A program made the position numbers and the translations under genes. From NCBI GenBank assembly GCA_900539115.1, contig UQAQ01000028.1, positions 1 to 39,252 on the forward strand: DNA of 39,252 bases, written 5' to 3'. Below the pieces are notes generated by a model. It did not search any database and was not told where the DNA came from. It saw only the letters and a program-made list of their open reading frames with translations. Numbering within the stretch: the first letter of the stretch is position 1; every line of letters starts with the position of its first letter. The DNA comes from an uncultured Roseburia sp. (GTDB taxonomy: Bacteria > Bacillota > Clostridia > Lachnospirales > Lachnospiraceae). Below are positions 24,537-33,357 of this stretch, piece by piece.

Positions 24537-27500
24537 GCAAGTTCTCCTTTTTTATTCTCATTTTTTAACTGCTCTTCGATCAATTTAACGGATACTAATG
24601 TCGAAACACCTTTTTCCTGCATTGTAATACCATATAACGCATCGGCGGCAGACATCGTACCCTGTCGGTGGGTGATAACGATAAACTGGGTGTTTTTCGT
24701 TAACTTATGTAGATATTTAGCATACCTCTTTACATTCGAATCGTCAAGCGCCGCTTCAATCTCGTCAAGCAGACAGAATGGCGATGGTTTCAGATTCTGA
24801 ATGGCAAACAAAAGAGCAATGGCTGTCAAAGCCTTTTCACCACCGGATAACTGCATCATGTTCTGTAATTTTTTTCCGGGTGGCTGTGCAATGATACGAA
24901 TACCCGCTGTAAGCACATCCTCGTCTTCCACAAGTTCCAATGTACCTTTTCCGCCACCAAACAATTCACGAAACACTTTGTCAAACTGAGATTTGATCTC
25001 CTGAAATTTCTCACTAAACTGCTTTCGCATTTCCTCATCTAATTCGGCGATGATCTTTGTCAGTTTTTCTTCGGACTCAATCAGATCATCGTGCTGTGTT
25101 TTCAATACTTCATAACGTTCGCTTACACTCTTGTAATCTTCGATGGCATTGACATTAACATCACCGAGAGAACGAATCTGATTTTTTGTATCGGAAACCT
25201 GGCTTTTCATACGCGTGTAAGTAAGGCCGGTATCTTCCGCATTTTCTTTTGCGTTGTGATATGTGATCTCGTATTCTGACCACATATAATTGACACGGGA
25301 GTCAAGCTGCTCTTCCAATTTCTCCTTTCGAGACTGCAGACGGAAACATTCTTTGTCCAAATTTCCAATTTGTTCCATCATCGCATTGCGGCGTTCAAAG
25401 AAATCTTTTCGGGAAACCATCAAACGTTCTTTTTCGGCAGAAGCTTCTTCCACTTCTTTTTCCAGTTCCTCGATTTCATTTTGGCAGAGGACCATACGTT
25501 TTTCGAATTCTTCAATCTGCGTTTTCATCTGTGCTTCCTGCTCATCTGAATTCGTCTGATTATTCGTATGTGTGGCATACTCTTCTTCCAGTTCTTTGAT
25601 TCTCGCATCGATTCGTGACAGGTTTTCGGAAGCAAACGTGTTTTTCTGGGTGCAGGAGGAAATTTCCAGTTTCAATTCGGAAAGTTCGGATTGAAGTTTT
25701 TCCAATGCCTGCTGGTTCTGCTCTAGATTCTGTGTGGCAGATTCCACCAGTTTTTTCGCCTGTTCATTCTGCTCTTCACTGGATCCCAGTTTTTCATCAA
25801 TCTGTGCCAGTGTTTCCGCCAGCTCCTGTTTCTGGTTTTCCAGTTCTTTTCCGTCATTTATGATGGAATTGTATTCGGTTTCCTGCTTTTCTTTGATGGA
25901 AACCGCTTGTTCATATTTGATTTTTGCTGTATTTTCCTGCAGTTCCAGTTCTTTTCTGGTAACGGAAATGTCCGCCGCCTTTTTCTCGGCTTTTGCGACT
26001 TCTTCCTGCAGTTTTTCAATCTTATCACGAGATTTGGTCATTGTCTGTTTCAGTTTATCAATGGCCTCTTCCAGTTTTTCCATTTCACGGCGGCGACCAA
26101 GCAGTTTACTGTTATTTTTATAAGCACCACCGGACATAGAACCTCCCGGACTGAGAAGTTCTCCTTCAAGCGTTACGATGCGGAGAGAATGTTTGTATTT
26201 TCTTCCCAAAGCCATCGCATGATCGATCGTATCAGCCAATACAAAGCGGCCAAGCAGATATTCGATTAATCCCTCAAATTTTGTTTCTTTTTCTACCAAT
26301 TCGGACACTCTGCCGATAACACCGGGTTCCGAAAGAACTTCTTCTTTGATCCGGCCGCCGGAAGCAGATACGGTAGTAAGTGGTAAAAAGGTAGCACGAC
26401 CAAAGCGGTTCTTTTTCAAAAATTGAATCATTTCTTTGGCAGTGGATTCATCCTCGGTTACGATATTTTGAATGCTTCCTCCGAGTGCGGTTTCTACAGC
26501 TGTCTCATACTTTTTATCCACCTGAATGATGTCTGCCACAACGCCGACAATTCCGGAATTTCGTTCTTTTTGTTCCATAACACGGCGGATGCTCTGCCCA
26601 TAGCCGTCGTAACGCTCGGCGATGTTTTTCAAGGTCGCAAGTTCTGAGGTTTTCATATGAAACTCTTTTTGCTGTTCCTGTATCTGAAGTTCGATCCCTT
26701 TGATAAATTCACGGGTTTCAAGCGATTTCTTCTGGTATTCTTTTTGCTTGATATATTCAGCATCTAATTTCTCGCGGATTTCTTCCAATGCCTTTTCTTC
26801 TTTCTGCATCTCTTCAATGGCAGAAGAAACCTGGCTTTTGTTGGATAAAATACGCTGATTTAATTCGGCTTTTCGGATGGAGTTCTGTTCCATCATCGAC
26901 TGCACTTTTTCCTGCTCACGCCCGATCTCGGATTTGATCTCCATATTCGACATCAGAATCTCGTTCTGGGAAGAAATGGTCTGATTCATCCGGTCAATCG
27001 CAGCATTCAGAGATTCCATCTCTTCCTGTTTTTCTGCTTTCTGCTTTTCCATCGTGGAAAGGGTTGTAAGCCATTCTTTCTGATTTTCTTCGTATTCTTT
27101 TTTCTCTTTTCTGGCCTCTTCCATTTCGGCATTTACTGCCGCCATGCGCTCTTCGTGAAATTCTTTTCCCTGTGATAAGGCAGCGATTTTTTCCTTTGTT
27201 ACACGAATCTCACTTTCGAGATTTGCCAGATTTACATTATCGCGGTTCTTTTTCTCTTTCTTAAATTCAATGTTCTCGTCAAATTCACGGATTTGGTTTT
27301 CAACGGTTTCGTACTCTTCTTTCGTGCTTTCCTGTTTTTGCTTCAAAGCATCGAGTTCTTTTTCAGCGTTGGAGATGTTATTTCCGGTTTCTGTCAGTTC
27401 TTCTTTAAAACTATCATAGTCCTGAATAAACAAAGAAATCTCGTATTTTTTCAATTCTTCTTTTAAACGCAGATATTCGCGTGCTTTTTCGGACTGTTTT

Positions 27501-28117
27501 TCCAATGGACCGACTTGTTTTTCCAATTCGGTCAAAATATCGTTGACACGAACAAGATTCTGACGTTCCACTTCCAGATTCTTTTCTGCCGTGGCCTTTC
27601 GCTTTTTATATTTCACGATTCCGGCTGCTTCGTCAAACAATTCACGGCGCTCTTCCGGTTTACCACTGAGAATTTTGTCAATCTGTCCCTGCCCGATGAT
27701 GGAATATCCTTCTTTTCCGATACCGGTGTCGAAGAATAATTCCTGAATATCTTTTAAGCGGCAGGCTGCGCCATTGATCAGGTATTCGCTTTCTCCGGAA
27801 CGATAGACACGGCGCGCCACTTTTACTTCCTCGTACGGAACGTTCAGTTTATGGTCTTCGTTGGAAATAGTCAGTGCCACATAGGCATAACTCTGTGGCT
27901 TACGAAGTTCCGTTCCGGCAAAAATGACATCCTGCATGCAGGCACCACGAAGCTGTTTTGCACTCTGCTCGCCGAGAACCCAGCGGACAGCATCGGCAAC
28001 ATTACTTTTACCGCTTCCGTTTGGTCCGACGATTCCGGTAATTCCATTATGAAATTCAAATACTAATTTATTGGCAAAGGATTTAAATCCATGCACTTCA
28101 ATACTTTTTAAGTACAT
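24533..28117 (-). CDS. smc: Chromosome segregation ATPase SMC
   Basis: Condensin core subunit that compacts and separates chromosomes with ScpA and ScpB (not in this window). The 1194 residues are full length: Walker A GPNGSGKSN (31-39), first coiled coil, hinge (about 515-660), second coiled coil, ABC signature LSGGEKALTA (about 1085), and Walker B LLDEIEAALDD. The N terminus MYLKSIEVHGFKSFANK is highly conserved, which fixes the start despite a weak ribosome binding site. It lies 42 bp after rnc. Confidence 0.97.
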   Translation of the reverse strand: MYLKSIEVHGFKSFANKLVFEFHNGITGIVGPNGSGKSNVADAVRWVLGEQSAKQLRGACMQDVIFAGTELRKPQSYAYVALTISNEDHKLNVPYEEVKVARRVYRSGESEYLINGAACRLKDIQELFFDTGIGKEGYSIIGQGQIDKILSGKPEERRELFDEAAGIVKYKKRKATAEKNLEVERQNLVRVNDILTELEKQVGPLEKQSEKAREYLRLKEELKKYEISLFIQDYDSFKEELTETGNNISNAEKELDALKQKQESTKEEYETVENQIREFDENIEFKKEKKNRDNVNLANLESEIRVTKEKIAALSQGKEFHEERMAAVNAEMEEARKEKKEYEENQKEWLTTLSTMEKQKAEKQEEMESLNAAIDRMNQTISSQNEILMSNMEIKSEIGREQEKVQSMMEQNSIRKAELNQRILSNKSQVSSAIEEMQKEEKALEEIREKLDAEYIKQKEYQKKSLETREFIKGIELQIQEQQKEFHMKTSELATLKNIAERYDGYGQSIRRVMEQKERNSGIVGVVADIIQVDKKYETAVETALGGSIQNIVTEDESTAKEMIQFLKKNRFGRATFLPLTTVSASGGRIKEEVLSEPGVIGRVSELVEKETKFEGLIEYLLGRFVLADTIDHAMALGRKYKHSLRIVTLEGELLSPGGSMSGGAYKNNSKLLGRRREMEKLEEAIDKLKQTMTKSRDKIEKLQEEVAKAEKKAADISVTRKELELQENTAKIKYEQAVSIKEKQETEYNSIINDGKELENQKQELAETLAQIDEKLGSSEEQNEQAKKLVESATQNLEQNQQALEKLQSELSELKLEISSCTQKNTFASENLSRIDARIKELEEEYATHTNNQTNSDEQEAQMKTQIEEFEKRMVLCQNEIEELEKEVEEASAEKERLMVSRKDFFERRNAMMEQIGNLDKECFRLQSRKEKLEEQLDSRVNYMWSEYEITYHNAKENAEDTGLTYTRMKSQVSDTKNQIRSLGDVNVNAIEDYKSVSERYEVLKTQHDDLIESEEKLTKIIAELDEEMRKQFSEKFQEIKSQFDKVFRELFGGGKGTLELVEDEDVLTAGIRIIAQPPGKKLQNMMQLSGGEKALTAIALLFAIQNLKPSPFCLLDEIEAALDDSNVKRYAKYLHKLTKNTQFIVITHRQGTMSAADALYGITMQEKGVSTLVSVKLIEEQLKNENKKGELA

Positions 28118-28159
28118 TCCGTTATACCATTCCTTATTTATTTCTTAATGCGTAACTAT

Positions 28160-28846
28160 TCAGGACCTTAATGCTAATATGGCCTGATAGGCAGCTTCCT
28201 GCTCTGCCAGTTTTTTACTGCGGCCGGTTCCGACTCCAAGCTGGCGGTCACCAAGACAACAGGAGATTACAAATTCTTTGCAGTGATCCGGTCCCTTTTC
28301 TTCCAGCAAATGGTAACAAAGCGTATTGGTCCCATGACTCTGTACCATTTCCTGCAAAATGGTTTTGCTGTCATAAAAGAGCGTTTTGTGTTCAATGTCC
28401 GAAAGAACATACTGGTGAATAAACCGCGAAGCCTCTTTCATTCCGGCATCGAGATAAATGGCACCGATCACGGCTTCAAACGCATCGGACAAAATGGAGT
28501 CCCGTCCGGCACCGCCTGTCGCTGCTTCGCCTTTTCCTAAAAACAGATAGGAACCAAGGTCGATTTCTCTGGCACTCTGAGCCAGACTCCTTTCACACAC
28601 AAGGCTCGCGCGGAATTTACTCATTTTTCCTTCCATTGCAGTCGCCTGCTCGTGAAAGATAAAATCACTGCTGACAAGTTCGAGTACCGCATCGCCTAAA
28701 AACTCGAGACGTTCATTGTTTTTTTCATAAGGCAGATGCTTTTCATTGGCATAGGAACTGTGTGTCAATGCATTTTGCAGCAAATCTTTCTTCTGAAACC
28801 GATAACCGATTTTTTCCTCAAATTTTGAGAGATCTTTTTTCATCAT
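28160..28846 (-). CDS. rnc: Ribonuclease III
   Basis: Double-strand RNA endonuclease for rRNA and mRNA processing. The 228 residues have the catalytic box NERLEFLGDAVLEL (about 44-57), a second acidic site (SDAFEAVIGAIYLD), and a C-terminal double-stranded RNA-binding domain with AEQEAAYQAIL. The start is uncertain: the ATG at 28846 lies just after the plsX stop, while a GTG at 28855 overlapping plsX would add three residues; neither has a clear Shine-Dalgarno, so coupling to plsX is likely. acpP, often found between plsX and rnc, is absent here. Confidence 0.94.
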   Translation of the reverse strand: MMKKDLSKFEEKIGYRFQKKDLLQNALTHSSYANEKHLPYEKNNERLEFLGDAVLELVSSDFIFHEQATAMEGKMSKFRASLVCERSLAQSAREIDLGSYLFLGKGEAATGGAGRDSILSDAFEAVIGAIYLDAGMKEASRFIHQYVLSDIEHKTLFYDSKTILQEMVQSHGTNTLCYHLLEEKGPDHCKEFVISCCLGDRQLGVGTGRSKKLAEQEAAYQAILALRS

Positions 28847-28847
28847 T

Positions 28848-29849
28848 TTAATCACATATACTTTCTTTGATTTTTTCGTTTATTTTCTGCTTTTTAAAGG
28901 AGATGCACTGCTTTAATGCAATTTCAATTTCCTTGCTGCTGGAATTTCCATGTGCTTTTACTACGAGTCCTTTTAAGCCGAGCAAAGGAGCACCGCCCTG
29001 ACTGCTTGTGTCAAACTGGTTTTTCAGTCCTTTCAAAGCCGGCTTTACAAGAAGTGCGCCAAGCTTTGTTCTTGTACTGGACATCAATCCTTTTTTCAAA
29101 CTTCCAAATAATGTCAGTGCCAATCCCTCAAAGAATTTCAATACGACATTTCCGACAAACGCCTCGCAGACGATGACATCCGCTGCGCCACTTACCAGTT
29201 CGCGCGCCTCCACGCTGCCGATGTAATTGATATTTTTACACTCTTTCATCAATGGTTTGGTATCTTTTACAAGCTGATTTCCCTTTTCTTCTTCTGTTCC
29301 GATATTTAACAGAGCGACCGTAGGATTTTTTTTGCCCATAACATTTTCATAGTAAATGGAACCCATCTGTGCAAACTGTACCAAATGTTCCGGTCTGGCA
29401 TCTACGTTGGCACCACAGTCGATCAAAAGCGAAAATCCCTTTGTAGTAGGGATAAACGGAGCCAATGGAGGACGTTTGATTCCTTTCAGACGACCGACGA
29501 CAAGCTGACCGCCTACCAATACTGCTCCGGTGCTTCCCGCAGAAACAAGGGCATCGGCTTTGCCTTCCCGCACCAGTCTCATGGCAACAACTAAAGAAGA
29601 ATCCTTTTTATCTTTGATCGCAACGGTTGGGACATCTCCCATATCTATGATCTCAGAGGCATGCACTACTTCAATGTCCTCTTTGGCATATTCGTATTTT
29701 TCAAGTTCTTTTGCAATCATGTCCTGTTTTCCTACAAGGATAACACGGATCTCATCACTTGAATTGACCGCTTCCACAGCGCCTTTTACTGTCTGCTCCG
29801 GTGCGTAATCTCCGCCCATTGCATCCAATGCAATAACAACTTTTTCCAT
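28848..29849 (-). CDS. plsX: Phosphate acyltransferase PlsX
   Basis: Makes acyl-phosphate from acyl-ACP, feeding phospholipid synthesis through PlsY. The 333 residues match the family: IALDAMGGDYAPEQTVKGA, SAGSTGAVLVGG, LIDCGANVD, NIGTEEEKGN and CEAFVGNVVLKFFEG. AAAGGAG precedes the ATG at 29849. rpmF is not upstream; instead a strong hairpin and cheR are, and no promoter fits in the 36 bp left, so it is either read through from cheR or has a promoter inside cheR. Confidence 0.95.
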   Translation of the reverse strand: MEKVVIALDAMGGDYAPEQTVKGAVEAVNSSDEIRVILVGKQDMIAKELEKYEYAKEDIEVVHASEIIDMGDVPTVAIKDKKDSSLVVAMRLVREGKADALVSAGSTGAVLVGGQLVVGRLKGIKRPPLAPFIPTTKGFSLLIDCGANVDARPEHLVQFAQMGSIYYENVMGKKNPTVALLNIGTEEEKGNQLVKDTKPLMKECKNINYIGSVEARELVSGAADVIVCEAFVGNVVLKFFEGLALTLFGSLKKGLMSSTRTKLGALLVKPALKGLKNQFDTSSQGGAPLLGLKGLVVKAHGNSSSKEIEIALKQCISFKKQKINEKIKESICD

Positions 29850-29880
29850 TTGAATTCTCCTTTAACTAGCTTTATTCGGA

Positions 29881-29914
29881 TAGAAAGCCACCCTAAAAAC
29901 AAGGGTGGCTTCTA
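29881..29914 (-). terminator. Strong hairpin between cheR and plsX
   Basis: AGCCACCCT (29886-29894) pairs perfectly with AGGGTGGCT (29902-29910) over a 7-nt loop, and TAGA/TCTA extend the stem around one extra A. The downstream minus-strand sequence is TTTCTATCCG, a poor T tract, so it may be a weak terminator or a processing site. Confidence 0.6.
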
Positions 29915-29921
29915 GCATCCA

Positions 29922-30701
29922 TCAAATTTTTTTATAAAAAAATGATTGAAAGGTTTCCAAACCATAAACATCCGAACCTATAATCTGCTCGGTACTTCCT
30001 ACAAAAAGCACACCATCTTTTTTTAATGATTGCGAAATGCCTTTGTATATTCGATCTTTTGCCTCTTCGGTAAAATAAATCAAAACGTTTCTGCACACAA
30101 CCAAATCAAGGTTTCCGGGATACGTATCTTTTAACAGATTATGTTCTCGAAAGGTAATGCATCGTTTCAAAGAATCAGACACCTGATAATATCCGGAGTC
30201 CGTTTTTTCAAAAAATCTTTTTTGATACTTTTCCGGAAGCGATTTCAAACTCTTTTCATGATAACAACCCTGTCTGGCTTTGTCTAACACTTCTTTATCC
30301 ATATCGGTAGCGATAATCTCGATGCGTTCCAATGGATAGAACTCACTGAGAACCATTGCCAGAGAATACGGTTCATCTCCCGTAGAGCAAGCGGCACTCC
30401 ACACACGGATACCGGATCCGGAATGTTTCATAATGTGCGGAATGATAATACTTTCCAATGTTTTCCACTGGACCGGATTGCGATAAAACTCGGACACATT
30501 TATTGTAAGATATGTAATAAATGCATTATATACTTCGCGGTCTCTTTTTAACAACTGAAAAAACACCATTAAGTTTTCACACCGATGTCTTCCCATAAAA
30601 CTGAGAATCCGCCGTTTCATCTGAGTTTCTTTGTAAGAGTTTAAGTCAATTCCGGATAATAGCAAAAAATCTTTTTTAAATCCTTCATACTCATCTAGCA
30701 T
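29922..30701 (-). CDS. cheR: Chemotaxis protein methyltransferase CheR
   Basis: SAM-dependent methyltransferase that methylates glutamates on chemoreceptors. The 259 residues include the N-terminal helical domain (FKKDFLLLSGIDLNSYK, then QMKRRI), NVSEFYRNPVQW, the SAM motif VWSAACSTGDEPYSLAM, ATDMDKEVLDKAR, and the VCRNVLIYF motif. No cheB, cheA or receptor gene is nearby; cheR here follows rpsA by 27 bp at the end of a housekeeping run. Presence implies that the organism has chemoreceptors elsewhere. Confidence 0.94.
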   Translation of the reverse strand: MLDEYEGFKKDFLLLSGIDLNSYKETQMKRRILSFMGRHRCENLMVFFQLLKRDREVYNAFITYLTINVSEFYRNPVQWKTLESIIIPHIMKHSGSGIRVWSAACSTGDEPYSLAMVLSEFYPLERIEIIATDMDKEVLDKARQGCYHEKSLKSLPEKYQKRFFEKTDSGYYQVSDSLKRCITFREHNLLKDTYPGNLDLVVCRNVLIYFTEEAKDRIYKGISQSLKKDGVLFVGSTEQIIGSDVYGLETFQSFFYKKI

Positions 30702-30728
30702 ACCTATTCAAAACCTCAGTCGAATTTA

Positions 30729-31826
30729 TTATTCTGCGTCTTCTTCCGCAGCATCCTCGTTCTGTTTTTCAATCTCAAGAGCTTTGATGCTCAGGCTGAT
30801 TTTCTTTGCTTCTTCGTTGAAGTCAACGATTTTTGCAGTAACTTCCTGTCCAACGCTCAATACGTCAGATGGTTTTTCTACATGATCGATGGAGATCTGG
30901 GATACATGAAGAAGGGCATCAATTCCCTCTTCCAATTCAACAAACGCACCAAAATCTGTCATACGGGCAACTTTTCCTGTAACAACCTGTCCCTTTTCAT
31001 ATTTCTCAGATGCGTTTTTCCATGGATTGTTGGAATCCAATTTCATCGTAAGGGCAATCTTTGTACCGGAAATGTCTTTGATCATAACTTCTACTTTGTC
31101 GCCAACTTTGAACATTTTCTTAGGATCGTCTACACGTCCCCAGCTCATTTCAGAGATATGAAGAAGACCATCTGCTCCGCCGAGATCGATAAATGCACCA
31201 AAATCGGTAAGGTTCTTTACGGTACCCTCTACCATCATACCTACTTCGATACGAGCAAGAAGTGCTTCCTGAGCCTCTTTCTTCTGTGTGACGATAAGTT
31301 GTTTACGGTCACCGATGATTCTTCTCTTGCGAGGATTCACCTCAGTAAGAACAAACTCAATCTCCTGACCTTCATATTTGGAAAGATCTTTTTCATATAC
31401 GTCGGATACAAGACTAGCCGGGATGAATACACGACCTTCTCCATAAGAAACACTCAAGCCGCCTTTCAATGCTGCTGTTACGGTTCCTTTCAGAACTTCG
31501 CCGCTTTCCATCGCTTCTTCAAACACTTTGTTCATCTTATCCTGCTGTAATCTCTTGTAAGTAAGAAGAACCTGACCTTCTCCGTCATTTACTTTCAGAA
31601 CCTTTACAGTGAGCTTATCATCAACTTTAACTTCTTTTGTCAAATCAACATCTGGATTATTGCTGTATTCGCTTTTTGTCAAGATACCATCTGCTTTATA
31701 TCTGATATTCAAGATAATTTCATTCTCATTAACGCTGATAACTGTCCCTTCTACAATCGCACCATTATGGATTGTTACTGATGATTCCTCTTTTAATAAT
31801 TCCTCAAAACTTCTTTCTTCTGACAT
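30729..31826 (-). CDS. rpsA: Ribosomal protein S1 homologue (four S1 domains)
   Basis: RNA-binding protein with four S1/OB domains in 365 residues (about 20-90, 105-170, 190-260, 275-345); domains 3 and 4 carry the clear GTVKNLTDFGAFIDL and GKVARMTDFGAFVEL motifs. It is shorter than the six-domain E. coli S1, as usual in Firmicutes, where its role in initiation may be less strict. AGGAGG is 10 nt before the ATG, inside the end of ispH, which it overlaps by 34 nt in the -1 frame. In many clostridia IspH and S1 are fused into one protein; here they are separate. Confidence 0.93.
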   Translation of the reverse strand: MSEERSFEELLKEESSVTIHNGAIVEGTVISVNENEIILNIRYKADGILTKSEYSNNPDVDLTKEVKVDDKLTVKVLKVNDGEGQVLLTYKRLQQDKMNKVFEEAMESGEVLKGTVTAALKGGLSVSYGEGRVFIPASLVSDVYEKDLSKYEGQEIEFVLTEVNPRKRRIIGDRKQLIVTQKKEAQEALLARIEVGMMVEGTVKNLTDFGAFIDLGGADGLLHISEMSWGRVDDPKKMFKVGDKVEVMIKDISGTKIALTMKLDSNNPWKNASEKYEKGQVVTGKVARMTDFGAFVELEEGIDALLHVSQISIDHVEKPSDVLSVGQEVTAKIVDFNEEAKKISLSIKALEIEKQNEDAAEEDAE

Positions 31827-32668
31827 GCCTCTAGAACCTCCTGAATAATGTTTTTTGGGGTGGATGCCCCTGCAGTAATACCTAGGCTTGACGAAAATTG
31901 AATCTGCTCCAGATCCAAATCTTCTAATGTCTGTATAAAATAAGTGTTTTCACACTGATTTTTACTGATTTCAAATAACTTTCTGGAATTTGAACTGTTT
32001 TTCCCGCCTATAACAATCATCGCATCCGAAATAGCTGCTAACTCCTCAGCTTCTTTTTGTCTCTCAGCGGTGGCATTGCATATAGTATTCACAGCAATTA
32101 TATCATAACCTTTTTTTGAAAGAATTTCAACTAAATCTTTAAATTTTTTGTAATTAAATGTCGTTTGGGCGACAATACACACTTTTTTTGCCGTATCATC
32201 TAAGGTGAAATTCAGCGCTTCTTCCTCGGTTTCAAGGGCTTTTCCGTGCCCTTCGCACCATCCGAGGATACCCTGCACCTCCGGATGTGCTTTGCTGCCT
32301 ATAATGACAATATCATACCCTTTTTCTGCATATTTTTCAACTGTTGTATGAATTTTTTTTACAAACGGGCAGGTACAATCCACGATATTGGCACTCAAAT
32401 TTTCTAATTTTGTGTAAATTTTTTTGGATATCCCATGGGAACGAATGATGACAGTAGCATTCTCAAGGGGATATTTCCCGGAAAAAAGTTCTTCTTCGCT
32501 CAGAGAAAGAACTCCTTTCTGCTTCAGATCCGCAACTACCTCTTCATTGTGAATGATCGGTCCCAGGGTATAAACCGGTTTTCCTTTTGCCGCTTCGGTG
32601 TATGCCATGTCGACGGCACGCTTAACGCCGAAACAAAAGCCGGCTGTTTTGGCAAGTGATACGTTCAT
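31793..32668 (-). CDS. ispH: 4-hydroxy-3-methylbut-2-enyl diphosphate reductase
   Basis: Last enzyme of the MEP isoprenoid pathway, producing IPP and DMAPP with a [4Fe-4S] cluster. The 291 residues have the three cluster cysteines in FCFGVKRAV (C12), DCTCPFV and NTICNATAERQ, plus the TAGASTP motif near the C terminus. The start is the ATG at 32668 with AGGAG upstream; the longer frame reaches into cmk and lacks a site. It depends on Fe-S assembly, as encoded at 984-3088. Confidence 0.95.
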   Translation of the reverse strand: MNVSLAKTAGFCFGVKRAVDMAYTEAAKGKPVYTLGPIIHNEEVVADLKQKGVLSLSEEELFSGKYPLENATVIIRSHGISKKIYTKLENLSANIVDCTCPFVKKIHTTVEKYAEKGYDIVIIGSKAHPEVQGILGWCEGHGKALETEEEALNFTLDDTAKKVCIVAQTTFNYKKFKDLVEILSKKGYDIIAVNTICNATAERQKEAEELAAISDAMIVIGGKNSSNSRKLFEISKNQCENTYFIQTLEDLDLEQIQFSSSLGITAGASTPKNIIQEVLEACQKKEVLRNY

Positions 32669-32690
32669 AATCTCTCCTGCGTTACATTTT

Positions 32691-33350
32691 TTATTTTGCT
32701 TTTTCAACAATGTCGATCAGACAATTTACCACTTCTTCGATGGACATATCGGAAGAATCCACCAAAACCGCATCATCCGCTTGACGAAGTGGTGAAATTT
32801 CACGATTCATATCCTGCTCATCACGGAGAATGATGTCTTTTTCAATCTGATCCAGATCACAGGTCTCTCCTTTTTCCTGCAATTCTTTATATCGGCGCTC
32901 CGCACGTACTCTTGAACTGGCGGTCAGATAGATCTTAACTTCTGCATTCGGAAGTACGACCGTTCCAATATCTCTTCCATCCATGATCACATCATTTTCG
33001 GAAGCAATCTTTTGCTGCAGAGAAACCAGTTTTTCGCGTACTTTTCCATATTTTGCCACAGTGGAAGCCGTCTTTCCTACCTCTTCCTTACGGATTTCTT
33101 TCGAAACGTTTTCTCCGTTCAGAAAAATCTGCTGTTCTCCGTTTTCGTGGGACAATGTGATCTCAATGTCATCCAGTTTGGCGACAACTGCCGCTTCGTT
33201 AGATGGCGCAATTTGGTTTTTCAATACATACAGTGCGATGGTACGGTACATTGCACCGGTATCCAAGTAAACAAATGATAATTTTTTTGCCACCAATTTG
33301 GCGATTGAACTTTTCCCTGCTCCTGCCGGGCCGTCGAGAGCGATATTCAT
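32691..33350 (-). CDS. cmk: Cytidylate kinase
   Basis: Phosphorylates CMP and dCMP using ATP, for pyrimidine salvage. The 219 residues start with the P-loop ALDGPAGAGKSS (about 4-15), followed by YLDTGAMYR, MDGRDIGTVVLPNAEVKIYLTAS and a C-terminal DDAVLVDSSDMS. The start at 33350 matches the conserved N terminus; the longer frame overlaps the oxidoreductase gene. The gap to ispH is 22 bp. Confidence 0.95.
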   Translation of the reverse strand: MNIALDGPAGAGKSSIAKLVAKKLSFVYLDTGAMYRTIALYVLKNQIAPSNEAAVVAKLDDIEITLSHENGEQQIFLNGENVSKEIRKEEVGKTASTVAKYGKVREKLVSLQQKIASENDVIMDGRDIGTVVLPNAEVKIYLTASSRVRAERRYKELQEKGETCDLDQIEKDIILRDEQDMNREISPLRQADDAVLVDSSDMSIEEVVNCLIDIVEKAK

Positions 33351-33357
33351 AACTCCT

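Noticed and set aside
30882..31550. 222-residue open frame on the plus strand
   Set aside because: Antisense to rpsA, which has clear S1 motifs; the frame has no start signal and unnatural composition.
31793..31826. Programmed -1 frameshift site making an IspH-S1 fusion
   Set aside because: No X-XXY-YYZ heptamer in the ispH frame within the overlap, and rpsA has its own AGGAGG and ATG; kept only as a low-probability remark.
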